Shown here in pieces: positions 1 to 7,396 of a stretch of 64,000 nt of DNA (positions are counted from its first letter, which is position 1; each line of letters begins with the position of its first letter). The DNA lies in assembly GCF_002931555.1 (NCBI RefSeq), contig NZ_PSTZ01000010.1, forward strand, positions 248,001 through 312,000, in the 5' to 3' direction. The notes under the pieces were generated by a model. The model did no database searches. It had not been told where the DNA came from and saw only the letters and a program-made list of their open reading frames with translations. The DNA comes from Pseudoclavibacter sp. RFBB5. GTDB taxonomy: Bacteria; Actinomycetota; Actinomycetes; Actinomycetales; Microbacteriaceae. The position numbers and the translations under genes are program-made.

Positions 1-37
1 CGCACGCGCGGTCAAGGAGCTCCAAGACCGAGCCTGA
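1..37 (+). CDS. 3' end of an upstream CDS (partial)
   Basis: Frame 2 reads ARAVKELQDRA and then TGA at 35-37, three bases before the next ATG. The short helical-looking tail and the tight spacing suggest the C-terminus of a gene that starts before the window and is transcribed together with the lipoprotein gene. The product cannot be identified from 11 residues. Confidence 0.4.
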   Translation, partial: ARAVKELQDRA

Positions 38-40
38 CCC

Positions 41-544
41 ATGACCTCACGCCGCAGCTCCCCGGCCCGCTGGAAGGCAGCGGGCCTTGGAGTCGTGGCC
101 ACCCTCACGGCGGCCTTCGCGCTGACCGGATGCACTGCGGCCGGATCGGGAGCGAGTTCGGAATCAGCCACCGGCACGTTCGCGCCGGCTCCCCCCGCCT
201 CGTCGGCTCCCCCTGACCAGCCGGGCGGCGCCACGGAGGCCGCCGGCGACCTGATCTTCGCCGCCACCGCCGACGACCGGCATTCGTGGATCACAGCCGA
301 GGCGCGCGTCTCGGGCGTCACCAGATCCGGCACCTGCGAGTACACAGCGAGCGCCGAGGGCGTCGACACGATCACGCGCACCGCCAAGGCGCTCCCCAGC
401 AACTACGACACCGTCTGCGGCGACATCTCCTTCGAGCTCGGCACGCCGGGGACCTACACGATCACGGTGACCGTCACCGATGTCACGGACCAGCCGCTCA
501 CGGCCAGTACCGACGTCGAGTTCCTGGGCGCATCCGCCGACTGA
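41..544 (+). CDS. small secreted lipoprotein, unknown function
   Basis: A 167-residue protein with a lipoprotein signal: basic N-terminus (residues 1-12), hydrophobic stretch (about 14-28) and a lipobox LTGC ending at Cys31, so it should be anchored to the outer face of the membrane. A Ser/Ala/Pro-rich linker (about 32-65) leads into a C-terminal region rich in Thr, Val and Gly, consistent with a small beta-sandwich; the segment GTYTITVTVTDV resembles PKD/Ig-like beta folds. The start lies 3 nt after the upstream stop, with AAGGAG about 20 nt upstream, so translation is probably coupled to the upstream gene. I do not recognise a specific family. Confidence 0.7.
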   Translation: MTSRRSSPARWKAAGLGVVATLTAAFALTGCTAAGSGASSESATGTFAPAPPASSAPPDQPGGATEAAGDLIFAATADDRHSWITAEARVSGVTRSGTCEYTASAEGVDTITRTAKALPSNYDTVCGDISFELGTPGTYTITVTVTDVTDQPLTASTDVEFLGASAD

Positions 545-561
545 CCCCGGGCCGCGCGAGC

Positions 562-1467
562 CTACCGTCCGCGGCGCACGAGGTGGCTGGCCCTCGCGCC
601 CGCCCCGCGCAGGAGCCGCTCGAGCTCGTCCGAGCGATGGCCGAGACGCGGCGACTCGAGCGAGAGTGCGACCGCTCCGATCACCTCACCCGAGGCGCTG
701 CGCACGCCGACGGCCGCGCACGTGTGACCTGGCACGAACTCCTCACGCTCCCAGGCCACGCCCCGCAGCCGTACCCGTTCGAGGTGTCGCTCGAGCTCGT
801 CGCGCGACGTGATCGTCGCATCCGTGAACGAGGGCATGCCGTTCGCGTCGAGGAATGAGTCACGCTCCTCCACGCTCATGCCGGCGAGGATGATCTTGCC
901 GAACGCTGTCGCGTGTGTCGCCTCGTGGAAGCCGAACTCGAGGGGGCGGATGCGCTGTGCACGCGCCGAGTCGGCGACGTGCGCCACGACCACATCCGTG
1001 CCCCGGTAGACCGCGAAGTACGCCGCCACGTCGCCGGCCTCGTGCAGCGCCTGCACGACCGCCCGCATGGGAGGCGAGACCCCGAGCTGCTGGTGCAGCG
1101 CCCGGCCGAGCTCGTGCACCTTGTAGCCCAGCTCGAACCGGCGCTCCTCGCGCAGGTGCACGAGGTAGTCCGCATCCACCAGCAGCTGGGCGAGCCGGTA
1201 GACGGTGGGCAGCGAGAACCCGAGCGTCTCCTTGATCTCAGTCGCGGTCGCGCCGCCGTTCTGGGCGACGAGCTCCAGCAGCGACAGCGCCTTGAGCGTG
1301 CTCGAGGAAGGCGCGGCCGACGCCGTGCCCGGGCCCGCGTCGCCCTCGAGGGGAGGCACGGCGGCGATCGAGGGGGCGGATCTGCTTCCGGGGGCATCCA
1401 CGTCGACACTCACCGCAGCAGTATGCGCAGTGAAGACTGGACCCGCGGTGAGTGTCGCGTGGCTCAT
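562..1467 (-). CDS. IclR-family transcriptional regulator
   Basis: A 301-residue protein with an unusually long, Ala/Pro-rich N-terminal extension (about residues 1-55), then the IclR winged HTH (about 57-110, with SLPTVYRLAQLL as recognition helix) and the IclR effector-binding domain (about 120-300, with HATAFGKIILA and the GAVALSL motif). It starts 9 nt after the stop of the GMC oxidoreductase on the same strand, so it is probably the last gene of that operon and may regulate it. IclR proteins usually respond to small carboxylates, aromatics or sugar derivatives; the ligand here is unknown. It ends 18 nt from the convergent lipoprotein gene with no clear hairpin between them. Confidence 0.9.
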   Translation of the reverse strand: MSHATLTAGPVFTAHTAAVSVDVDAPGSRSAPSIAAVPPLEGDAGPGTASAAPSSSTLKALSLLELVAQNGGATATEIKETLGFSLPTVYRLAQLLVDADYLVHLREERRFELGYKVHELGRALHQQLGVSPPMRAVVQALHEAGDVAAYFAVYRGTDVVVAHVADSARAQRIRPLEFGFHEATHATAFGKIILAGMSVEERDSFLDANGMPSFTDATITSRDELERHLERVRLRGVAWEREEFVPGHTCAAVGVRSASGEVIGAVALSLESPRLGHRSDELERLLRGAGARASHLVRRGR

Positions 1468-1476
1468 GACGTCTCC

Positions 1477-3078
1477 CTACAGCTCGCCGGCGCGCAGCTG
1501 CGTCGCCAGGTAGTCGGCCTGGCGCATGGCGAGCGCCACGATCGTGAGCGTCGGGTTGGCCGCGGCGCTCGTCGTGAACACGGATCCGTCGCCCACGAAC
1601 AGGTTCGGCACGTCGTGGGATGCACCCCACCGGTCGACGACCCCGTCCTCGGGTCGCTCGCTCATGCGCGCCGTCCCGAGGTTGTGGGTCGACGGATACG
1701 GCGGGGTGCGGTGCACGTGCTCCGCACCGACCGCCTCGTAGAGCAGCGTGCCGCGGTCGTAGCCGTGCTCGCGCATGGCCACGTCGTTGGGGTGGTCGTC
1801 GTAGTGCACGTTCGGGACGGGCAGCCCGTTCGCATCCGTCACCGAGCGGTTCAGGGTGATGCGGTTCGACTCCTGCGGCAGATCCTCACCGACGATCCAC
1901 ATGCCGGCCGTGTTCTCGTAGGCGTCGAGCACCGAGGTGAACGATTTGCCCCACGCGCCGGGGTCGGCGAAGCTCGCCAGGAACGCGGGCCCGAGCGAGA
2001 GGGTCTCCATGAAGTAGCCGCCCACGAAGCCGCGGCTCGGGTTGTGGCCGGACTCATCGCGGATCACGCCGGCCATCGTCTCGCCGCGGTACATGCGCAC
2101 GGGCTTGTCGAAGCGGGCGTACAGCGAACCGGTCGTGTGGCGCATGTAGTTGCGCCCGACCTGGCCGGACGAGTTCGCGAGGCCATCGGGGAACAGCGAG
2201 CTCGCACTCAGCAGCAGGAGGCGTGGCGTCTCGATCGAGTTGCCCGCCACGACGACGACCCTGGCCCGCTGGCGCTGCAGGTTGCCGTCCCGGTCGAGGT
2301 ACAGCACCCCATCCGCTCGCCCGTCGACGTCATGCGTGATCTGGACGGCGTGGCTCTCCGTGCGGAGGTCGAGGAGCCCCGTCGCGAGGGCACGCGGGAT
2401 CTCGCGCACCATCGTGCTCCACTTCGACTTGTTCTTGTCTCCCTGGAAGTTGAAGCCGTCCTGAATGGATGCGGGCCGCCCGTCGTACGGCTCCGCGTTC
2501 GTCCCATACGGCCCCGTCGAGTAGTGCGTGTACCCGGCCCGCTTCGCACCCTCGGCGAGCACCTTGTAGTTGTTGTTGGCCGGCAGCGGCGCCCGACCGC
2601 CCGTGTGCGTCGAGCCGATCGCGTCCTCGGCCTTCACATACCAGGGCGCGAGCTCGTCGAGCGTGATCGGCCAGTCGAGGAGGTTCGCCCCGTCGACGCG
2701 ACCGTACGTGCTGCGCGCCTTGAACTCGTGCTCGTAGAAGCGAGGCGTCGCGCCGGACCAGTGCGTCGTCGTGCCACCGACCGCCTTCACGATCCACGCG
2801 GGAAGGTTCGGGAAGTCCTTCGCGATGCGCCACGAGCCGCTCGTGGTTCGCGCATCCAGCCACGCCATCTGGTTGAAGGCCTGCCACTCGTTGTTCTCGT
2901 AGTCCTCGTTCTGCAGGTACGGGCCAGCCTCGAGGACAACCACCGGGATGCCCTTCGCGGTCAGCTCGTGCGCGATCGTGCCGCCTCCCGCCCCGGAGCC
3001 GACGACGACGACGACCTCGTCGTCCTGCGAGATGGGCTTCCCGAACTGCGTGGGGCGTGCGCCCGTGTCCTCGGTCAT
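1477..3078 (-). CDS. GMC-family FAD oxidoreductase (sugar/polyol dehydrogenase type)
   Basis: A 533-residue protein with an N-terminal FAD-binding Rossmann motif GSGAGGG (residues 27-33), the middle GGTTTHWSGATPR segment and the C-terminal GMC block with HNLGTARM (His465) and AANPTLT (Asn508), the usual catalytic His/Asn pair. It matches GMC enzymes of the gluconate 2-dehydrogenase/glucoside 3-dehydrogenase type, which oxidise a sugar hydroxyl with FAD. Its ATG overlaps the TGA of the small-subunit gene in an ATGA arrangement, supporting a heteromeric enzyme. No signal peptide is visible, so the location is probably cytoplasmic unless it is carried by a partner. No cytochrome c subunit is encoded nearby, so the electron acceptor is open. 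The substrate cannot be assigned. Confidence 0.88.
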   Translation of the reverse strand: MTEDTGARPTQFGKPISQDDEVVVVVGSGAGGGTIAHELTAKGIPVVVLEAGPYLQNEDYENNEWQAFNQMAWLDARTTSGSWRIAKDFPNLPAWIVKAVGGTTTHWSGATPRFYEHEFKARSTYGRVDGANLLDWPITLDELAPWYVKAEDAIGSTHTGGRAPLPANNNYKVLAEGAKRAGYTHYSTGPYGTNAEPYDGRPASIQDGFNFQGDKNKSKWSTMVREIPRALATGLLDLRTESHAVQITHDVDGRADGVLYLDRDGNLQRQRARVVVVAGNSIETPRLLLLSASSLFPDGLANSSGQVGRNYMRHTTGSLYARFDKPVRMYRGETMAGVIRDESGHNPSRGFVGGYFMETLSLGPAFLASFADPGAWGKSFTSVLDAYENTAGMWIVGEDLPQESNRITLNRSVTDANGLPVPNVHYDDHPNDVAMREHGYDRGTLLYEAVGAEHVHRTPPYPSTHNLGTARMSERPEDGVVDRWGASHDVPNLFVGDGSVFTTSAAANPTLTIVALAMRQADYLATQLRAGEL

Positions 3079-3686
3079 CGCTCGACTCCTTCGTGGCTCG
3101 CGGCGAGATCGCCTGGCTGGTTGGTGGAGATGGGGTTGCCGTCGCCGGCCGCCTCGGCTGCGGATGCCGCCGGGATGCGCACGGCACCCGTCTGCGGACG
3201 CTTCAGTCCGGGCAGCGGCGAGAACGGCACATCCGCTGGCTCCTCGATGAGTGGCTCAGGCACCCAGTCGAGGTCGTTGAAGCCCCGGTTCACGTACCCG
3301 CCGAGCTCGAACGAGGAACCCTCGTAGCCGACCGCCTTCCACACCTCCGGGTCGTCGTAGAGGTTCAGCACCGTCGTGCGGCGGATGAAGCCGAAGAAGT
3401 CGGTGTGCTCGATGCTCCGCAGCACGGCCGTCGCCTGGTCCTCGTCGAGGGCGGTGAAGTCGCCCGCCGACAGGGAGTCGAGCGTGAGGAGCCCCTGCGT
3501 GAGCGTCACCCGAAGCCACGTCGACGACTTCGACTCCTCGAGGATGATCTGCGCGGTCCGCTCGTACGGCGAATCGGGGAAGGACGGGTGCGGGAATGCC
3601 ACCCGGATGACGCGCACGAGCAGATCTCGAGCGTGCTCGGTGAGCTCTGTCTCGTTGAGCTGGGGGTACTTGGCCGGATATGCCAT
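3075..3686 (-). CDS. gluconate 2-dehydrogenase subunit 3-like protein
   Basis: A 203-residue protein beginning MAYPAKYPQLNETELTEHAR, similar to gluconate 2-dehydrogenase subunit 3 proteins, which accompany GMC catalytic subunits. I place the start at the ATG at 3686 because GGAGAGGAG lies 8-9 nt upstream; an open frame continues to 3830 but has non-coding composition. The usual Tat signal of this family is absent, so the complex may stay in the cytoplasm. The stop overlaps the start of the GMC gene (ATGA), implying coupled translation. The C-terminus holds a Pro/Ala-rich tail. Its role in family members is assembly or export of the catalytic subunit; whether that holds here is inference. Confidence 0.85.
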   Translation of the reverse strand: MAYPAKYPQLNETELTEHARDLLVRVIRVAFPHPSFPDSPYERTAQIILEESKSSTWLRVTLTQGLLTLDSLSAGDFTALDEDQATAVLRSIEHTDFFGFIRRTTVLNLYDDPEVWKAVGYEGSSFELGGYVNRGFNDLDWVPEPLIEEPADVPFSPLPGLKRPQTGAVRIPAASAAEAAGDGNPISTNQPGDLAASHEGVER

Positions 3687-4007
3687 GGGTGTCGCTCTCC
3701 TCTCCATTGAGGTCTTGGTATGCGGTGGTCCCGATAGGCCCGTCGAGGCCGGACTCGAACCGTCCGGTGCCGGTGGGGGCCAGCACCCGCCTCGCGTCAT
3801 CGGCGACGCGGCGGTGGATGCGGTGCTCATACGGTGCCCCGCACGATCCTCTCCTCACCACTCGCATTCTCGACATGCAAGAAACGGCGTTGCCTGGGTG
3901 GTCGCAGCGACGGGAGTCTGTGACGTGTCGGGGCGGATGAGAACGGCCCCGCGCATCCCGCAGGCAGCACCCTTCGCGCCTGCAGCAACTGAGAACAGGA
4001 GACAACG
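3687..4007. other. divergent intergenic region, no gene
   Basis: The 321 bp separate the GMC operon (leftward) from the DJ-1 family gene (rightward). Both ends carry good ribosome binding sites, GGAGAGGAG for the leftward gene and AGGAG 6 nt before 4008 for the rightward one. I found no open frame with coding character and no clear -35/-10 pair, although the promoters for both directions must lie here. Confidence 0.5.
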
Positions 4008-4571
4008 ATGTCCAAGGTCCTTATCCTCGCTGGTGACTTTTCCGAGACCCTCGAGGTGTTCTACCCGTACGAGCGGCTCCGCGAGGAGGGCTACGAGCCC
4101 GTCATCGCGGCCCCGACCAAGAAGCGCCTGCAGTTCGTGGTGCACGACTTCGAGGGCTACGACACGTTCACGGAGAAGCTCGGGCACGGCTGGAACGCCG
4201 ACATCGCCCTCGCCGACGTGAACCCCTCCGACTACGTCGCCCTCGTCGTTCCCGGTGGGCGCGCCCCCGAGTACCTGCGCAACAACGAGGACGTGAAGCG
4301 CATCGTGAGGCACTTCTTCGGCGAGGACTCCCCCGTCGCCGTCACCTGCCACGGGCCGATCATCCTCGCGAAGGCGGGCGTGCTCGAGGGTCGTACCACG
4401 TCGGGCTTCCCCGAGATCGCGGCCGACATCGAGGCCGGCGGCGGCACCTACGAGAGCTCGGAGGCCCTCGTCGACGGCAACCTCGTGAGCGCCCGCGCCT
4501 GGAACGACAACGGCCCCTGGTTCGGCAAGTTCATCGCGCTCCTTCGCGAGAAGGCCCCCCTCTCCGCGTAG
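4008..4571 (+). CDS. DJ-1/PfpI-family protein
   Basis: A 187-residue protein of normal family length. It has the DJ-1/PfpI fold signature VLILAGDFSETLE at the N-terminus, the conserved acidic region near Glu13/Glu16, and the nucleophile-elbow AVTCHGP with Cys114 followed by His115. Members act as proteases, glyoxalase/deglycase-like enzymes or chaperones; the family alone does not decide which. The start is supported by AGGAG 6 nt upstream. It is transcribed away from the GMC dehydrogenase operon, so it may share a regulatory region with it. The 3' side runs into a palindromic repeat cluster (4649-4787) that could also end transcription. Confidence 0.88.
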   Translation: MSKVLILAGDFSETLEVFYPYERLREEGYEPVIAAPTKKRLQFVVHDFEGYDTFTEKLGHGWNADIALADVNPSDYVALVVPGGRAPEYLRNNEDVKRIVRHFFGEDSPVAVTCHGPIILAKAGVLEGRTTSGFPEIAADIEAGGGTYESSEALVDGNLVSARAWNDNGPWFGKFIALLREKAPLSA

Positions 4572-4648
4572 CGCCCGCAGGCGCGCTCCCCCTGCCCCGC
4601 CCCTGCCCCGCTCGCTCCCGTCCTCGTCCCCGTCCCCGTCCCCGGCGT

Positions 4649-4704
4649 AGACCTGGGGCTTGTGCATCCGCCATACTCGCCCGGCGTGCGCAAGCCCCAG
4701 GTCT
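4649..4704. repeat. palindromic repeat, family A copy 1
   Basis: Left arm AGACCTGGGGCTTGTGCA (4649-4666) and right arm TGCGCAAGCCCCAGGTCT (4687-4704) pair at 17 of 18 positions around a 20-nt loop. The 4572-4899 gap holds this copy, a degraded copy at 4732-4787 and a C-rich tract (about 4596-4645); no gene is visible in the gap. The same arms recur after the next gene (5961-6288). Confidence 0.85.
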
Positions 4705-4731
4705 CACCCGCGCTTCCCACCGCGCCAACGC

Positions 4732-4787
4732 ACACCTAGGGCCAACGCATCCACACCACCCCCGCAGCATGCGCAACCCCCAGGTCT
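4732..4787. repeat. palindromic repeat, family A copy 2 (degraded)
   Basis: Left arm begins ACACCTAGGG and continues to CGCATCC; right arm is TGCGCAACCCCCAGGTCT (4770-4787). About 13 of 19 arm positions still pair. The right arm is nearly identical to that of copy 1, so the decay is mostly in the left arm. Confidence 0.7.
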
Positions 4788-4899
4788 CGCCACGCGTGAC
4801 GCCGCCAGCGCCGGGGTTGACTGCGTTGTCACAGGGGCTCTCTCCACAGGCAGTAGTTCCCCAAGACCGTGGATGCTGGCCCGCGTCTAGCTTCGGCCT

Positions 4900-5931
4900 A
4901 TGACTTCGGGCCAGAGACCCCCGCGATTTCGGACAGAGCTCCCGGCTGAGCTCCGGGGCCAGAGCTTCACGGTCGCGGATGCGCAAGCGCTCGGGGTAGG
5001 CAGGGGCCGACTGCAGAACCGCGGCCTTGAGCGCCCCTTTCGCGGAGTGCGCGTCGACGCCCTCGCGCTCGAGCCGATGATTGAGCATGAGGCTAAGGCC
5101 GCTGCCATCCGCCGCAGGTTGCGAGCCCACGACCTGCAGTACGCACCGCTCTTGAAAGAGTCGCAGGCATACGGGGCGATCTCGGCGGCTCGCGTGCTCG
5201 GTCTCCCGCTGCCGTGGCCGCTGCTCAACGACACACGCGTGCATCTCATCGTGCCGGAAGGCAGGAACCTCCCGAGGCGACCCGGCGTGGTCACACGAAT
5301 CGTGCCGCTGCGACTCTGGCGCACGTTTGCGTTCGAGGGAGTCCTCCTGCCGCACCCGACACTGCTGTACTGCCTGATGAGCCGTGATCTGGTGCGGTCG
5401 AATGCCTCCGCCGCGCGGTCGGACCTGCTCAGTCTCGGCGACGCGCTCGTGACGGTCGCACGGAACTACCCGAACCGTGTCTGGAACGGCAACCTCACGA
5501 CTCGCGCGGCCCTCGCCAGCGCAGTCGCCGAGTGGTCACCCGGTTACGGCTCCTCACTGCTCCGCGAGATGACCCCGCAGATTCGCGAAGAGGTGGAGTC
5601 GCCGTATGAGAGCCTCATGCGCTTCGCGCTCCACGATTCCGGGTACCCGGAGCTCGCGGTGCAGCACTCACTGCAACTTGGCGGCGTGGAGCTGGCTCGG
5701 CCCGACTGCGCCGACCTCAAAGCCAAGATCGCCTACGACTTCGAGGGCCTCGGTCACTTGGTGAGCCCAAGCCAGTGGCGACGGGACGTGAAGCGAGCGC
5801 GGCTTGTCACCAACCTGGTCTGGCACGGTGAACGCCTCACGCACTCGGACCTCTGGCCGGACCCCAGTGAGTTCATCAGGCACGCGCACGGTCTCCGTGA
5901 GCGGCGATTGCGTCTCCTCGGCGAGATGTGA
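4900..5931 (+). CDS. AbiEi/DUF559-like protein with a nuclease-like C-terminal domain
   Basis: A 343-residue protein. Residues about 20-55 (FTVADAQALGVGRGRLQNRGLERPF-RGVRV region) look like the winged-helix N-terminus common in actinobacterial AbiEi-type proteins. Residues about 230-343 look like a Vsr/DUF559-type PD-(D/E)XK fold: ESPYES (233-238), ARPD (Asp269), IAYDFEG (Asp280, Glu282) and QWRRD (292-296). The usual EYDG motif is changed to AYDFEG, so activity is uncertain. The gene stands alone, without an obvious toxin partner, and is bracketed on both sides by family A palindromes. It has no strong ribosome binding site. Such proteins are widespread and uncharacterised in high-GC actinobacteria; the family call is mine from motifs, not from a search. 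Confidence 0.65.
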   Translation: MTSGQRPPRFRTELPAELRGQSFTVADAQALGVGRGRLQNRGLERPFRGVRVDALALEPMIEHEAKAAAIRRRLRAHDLQYAPLLKESQAYGAISAARVLGLPLPWPLLNDTRVHLIVPEGRNLPRRPGVVTRIVPLRLWRTFAFEGVLLPHPTLLYCLMSRDLVRSNASAARSDLLSLGDALVTVARNYPNRVWNGNLTTRAALASAVAEWSPGYGSSLLREMTPQIREEVESPYESLMRFALHDSGYPELAVQHSLQLGGVELARPDCADLKAKIAYDFEGLGHLVSPSQWRRDVKRARLVTNLVWHGERLTHSDLWPDPSEFIRHAHGLRERRLRLLGEM

Positions 5932-5960
5932 CTCCCTGCGTGCGGTGAAATCTGACGCAA

Positions 5961-6053
5961 TGCGCGCGCATCCCAAGGTCTCCGCGGGCGACGCCACAAA
6001 CCTTGGCCCGGTGCACCCACACCGCAGAAAGCGAATGCGCAAGACCTAGGTCT
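5961..6053. repeat. palindromic repeat, family A copy 3 with an extra half copy
   Basis: A half copy (5961-5994: GCGCATCCCAAGGTCTCC followed by a GCGGGCGACGCC tail) precedes a degraded full copy with left arm ACCTTGGCCCGGTGCA (from about 5998) and right arm TGCGCAAGACCTAGGTCT (6036-6053). The tail AAGGTCTCCGC-GGCGACGCC is repeated at 6208-6228 with one change, so the repeat unit extends beyond the palindrome. The gap 5932-6322 contains only repeats of this family and no gene. Confidence 0.7.
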
Positions 6054-6157
6054 GCCGAAGGGCTGCTTCAACAGTGCTGCCCGGGACCGGCCCCTGGCCC
6101 GGGCGGGCGAGCGGTACACAACGCGCGGATTCGCCACCCCTCAGCCAATCCTGCGCG

Positions 6158-6215
6158 GAGACCTGGGGCTCCCGCATCCACCCTTCGCGCAGGCCGTGCG
6201 CAACCCCAAGGTCTC
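6158..6215. repeat. palindromic repeat, family A copy 4
   Basis: Left arm GAGACCTGGGGCTCCCGCA (6158-6176) and right arm GTGCGCAACCCCAAGGTCTC (6196-6215) pair at about 15 of 19 positions. It lies 13 nt from copy 5. Confidence 0.75.
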
Positions 6216-6228
6216 CGCCGGCGACGCC

Positions 6229-6288
6229 GCAGACCTTGGGCAAGCGCATCCACGCTTCAGAGACAGGATGCGCAAGGCCCAGGTCTGC
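6229..6288. repeat. palindromic repeat, family A copy 5
   Basis: Arms 6229-6251 (begins GCAGACCTTGGGCAAGCGCA) and 6266-6288 (ends CAAGGCCCAGGTCTGC) pair at 19 of 23 positions around a 14-nt loop. It lies 35 nt beyond the 3' end of the acetoin reductase gene, so it may also act as that gene's terminator. Confidence 0.8.
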
Positions 6289-6322
6289 GGCGGGGCCGGC
6301 CGGCCGCGCCGCGCGGCGGGGG

Positions 6323-7108
6323 CTAGCTGAACTGGATGCCGCCGTCGACGAGGATCGTCTGGCCGGTGACGTAGTCGGAGTCCTCGGACGACAGGTAGGA
6401 GACGAGCTGAGCGACGTCGTTCGGCACGGAGACGCGGCCGAGGAGGATGGACTTCGCGTTCTCCGCGAGCGCCTCACCCTTCGCGAGGCCCTGCTTCGCG
6501 CCGAGCTTCTCGTCGATGAGGTCCCACATGGCGGTGCCCACGATGCCGGGACCGTACGCGTTGACCGTGATCTTGTGCTCCGCCCACTCCATCGCGGCTG
6601 CCTGCGTGAGGCCGCGCACGGCCCACTTCGACGCCGAGTACGGGCCGAGGAGCGCGAACGGGCGGAACGCGACGATCGACGCCGCACCGATGATCTTGCC
6701 GCCGCCGCCCTGCTTGATGAACTGCCTGGCCGCCGAGCGGTACTGGTAGAAGACGCCGGTGACGTTCACGTCGAGCACGCGCTGGAAGTCGGCGCTCGAG
6801 TAGTCGAGCAGCGACTCGACCTGCGCGATGCCGGCGTTGGCGATGAACACATCCAGCTTCCCGGCCTTCTCGGCCGTGAACTCGACGAGGGCGTCGACGG
6901 ATGCCTCATCCGTGACGTCGACGACAGCTCCTGTCGCCCGTCCCCCCGCGTGCTCGATGGCGGTGACCGTCTCCTCGACGCCGGCCTGGGCGCCCTCCAG
7001 GTCGGCGACGATGACGTGCAGTCCGTCCCGGCCGAGACGCTCTGCGATTCCCTTGCCGATGCCCCGTGCTGCTCCCGTGACGATGGCGACGCGCTGTTCG
7101 GTGCTCAT
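6323..7108 (-). CDS. SDR oxidoreductase, probable diacetyl/acetoin reductase
   Basis: A 261-residue classical short-chain dehydrogenase with cofactor motif TGAARGIG (11-18), NAG (91-93), and catalytic Ser144, Tyr157 and Lys161. The block after the active site, AVRGLTQAAAMEWAEHKITV then NAYGPGIVGTAMWD, is characteristic of diacetyl reductase/(S,S)-butanediol dehydrogenase enzymes (BudC-like), which reduce diacetyl and acetoin with NADH. AAGGAGGATTC before the ATG supports the start. No other acetoin gene (budA, budB, acoABC) is nearby, so the substrate is from family resemblance only. It is preceded by a 288-bp gap holding a hairpin and a short tandem repeat. Confidence 0.85.
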   Translation of the reverse strand: MSTEQRVAIVTGAARGIGKGIAERLGRDGLHVIVADLEGAQAGVEETVTAIEHAGGRATGAVVDVTDEASVDALVEFTAEKAGKLDVFIANAGIAQVESLLDYSSADFQRVLDVNVTGVFYQYRSAARQFIKQGGGGKIIGAASIVAFRPFALLGPYSASKWAVRGLTQAAAMEWAEHKITVNAYGPGIVGTAMWDLIDEKLGAKQGLAKGEALAENAKSILLGRVSVPNDVAQLVSYLSSEDSDYVTGQTILVDGGIQFS

Positions 7109-7273
7109 GAATCCTCCTTGACTCGAGCGGCGCCTGCGCTCCGGTGCGCGGCGCTCGCTGCGAGGCTATGGAGGACGCACCGTCCGACGAAAGCGTCCCT
7201 CTCGCTGAGCGAGAACGCGCATCCGCACCCGCATCCACGCCCGCCACCCTTCATCCGTCACCCCGCACGCAGA

Positions 7274-7323
7274 CATACGGAAAGCGCCGGTTCGTCGAGC
7301 AACGGACCGGCACTTTCCGTGTG
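7274..7323 (-). terminator. long hairpin, candidate terminator of the DUF2867 gene
   Basis: Arms CATACGGAAAGCGCCGGT (7274-7291) and ACCGGCACTTTCCGTGTG (7306-7323) form an 18-bp stem with two wobble/mismatch positions and a 14-nt loop. It lies 74 nt past the stop of the gene ending at 7397. No U-tract follows, as is common for GC-rich actinobacterial terminators. Confidence 0.5.
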
Positions 7324-7346
7324 GATGCTGGGGCCCAGAAGGTCGC

Positions 7347-7381
7347 CCGGAGGGACCAGCCGGAGGGACCAGCCGGAGGGA
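7347..7381. repeat. short tandem repeat, 13-bp unit x 2.7
   Basis: CCGGAGGGACCAG is repeated at 7347-7359 and 7360-7372, with a partial unit CCGGAGGGA at 7373-7381. It lies just downstream of the DUF2867 gene stop. Confidence 0.85.
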
Positions 7382-7396
7382 TGAGAGTGGGAGTCC

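Noticed and set aside
913-3327. Open frame of 804 codons on the plus strand
   Set aside because: It is antisense to the IclR and GMC genes, with Arg/His/Val-rich composition and no domain.
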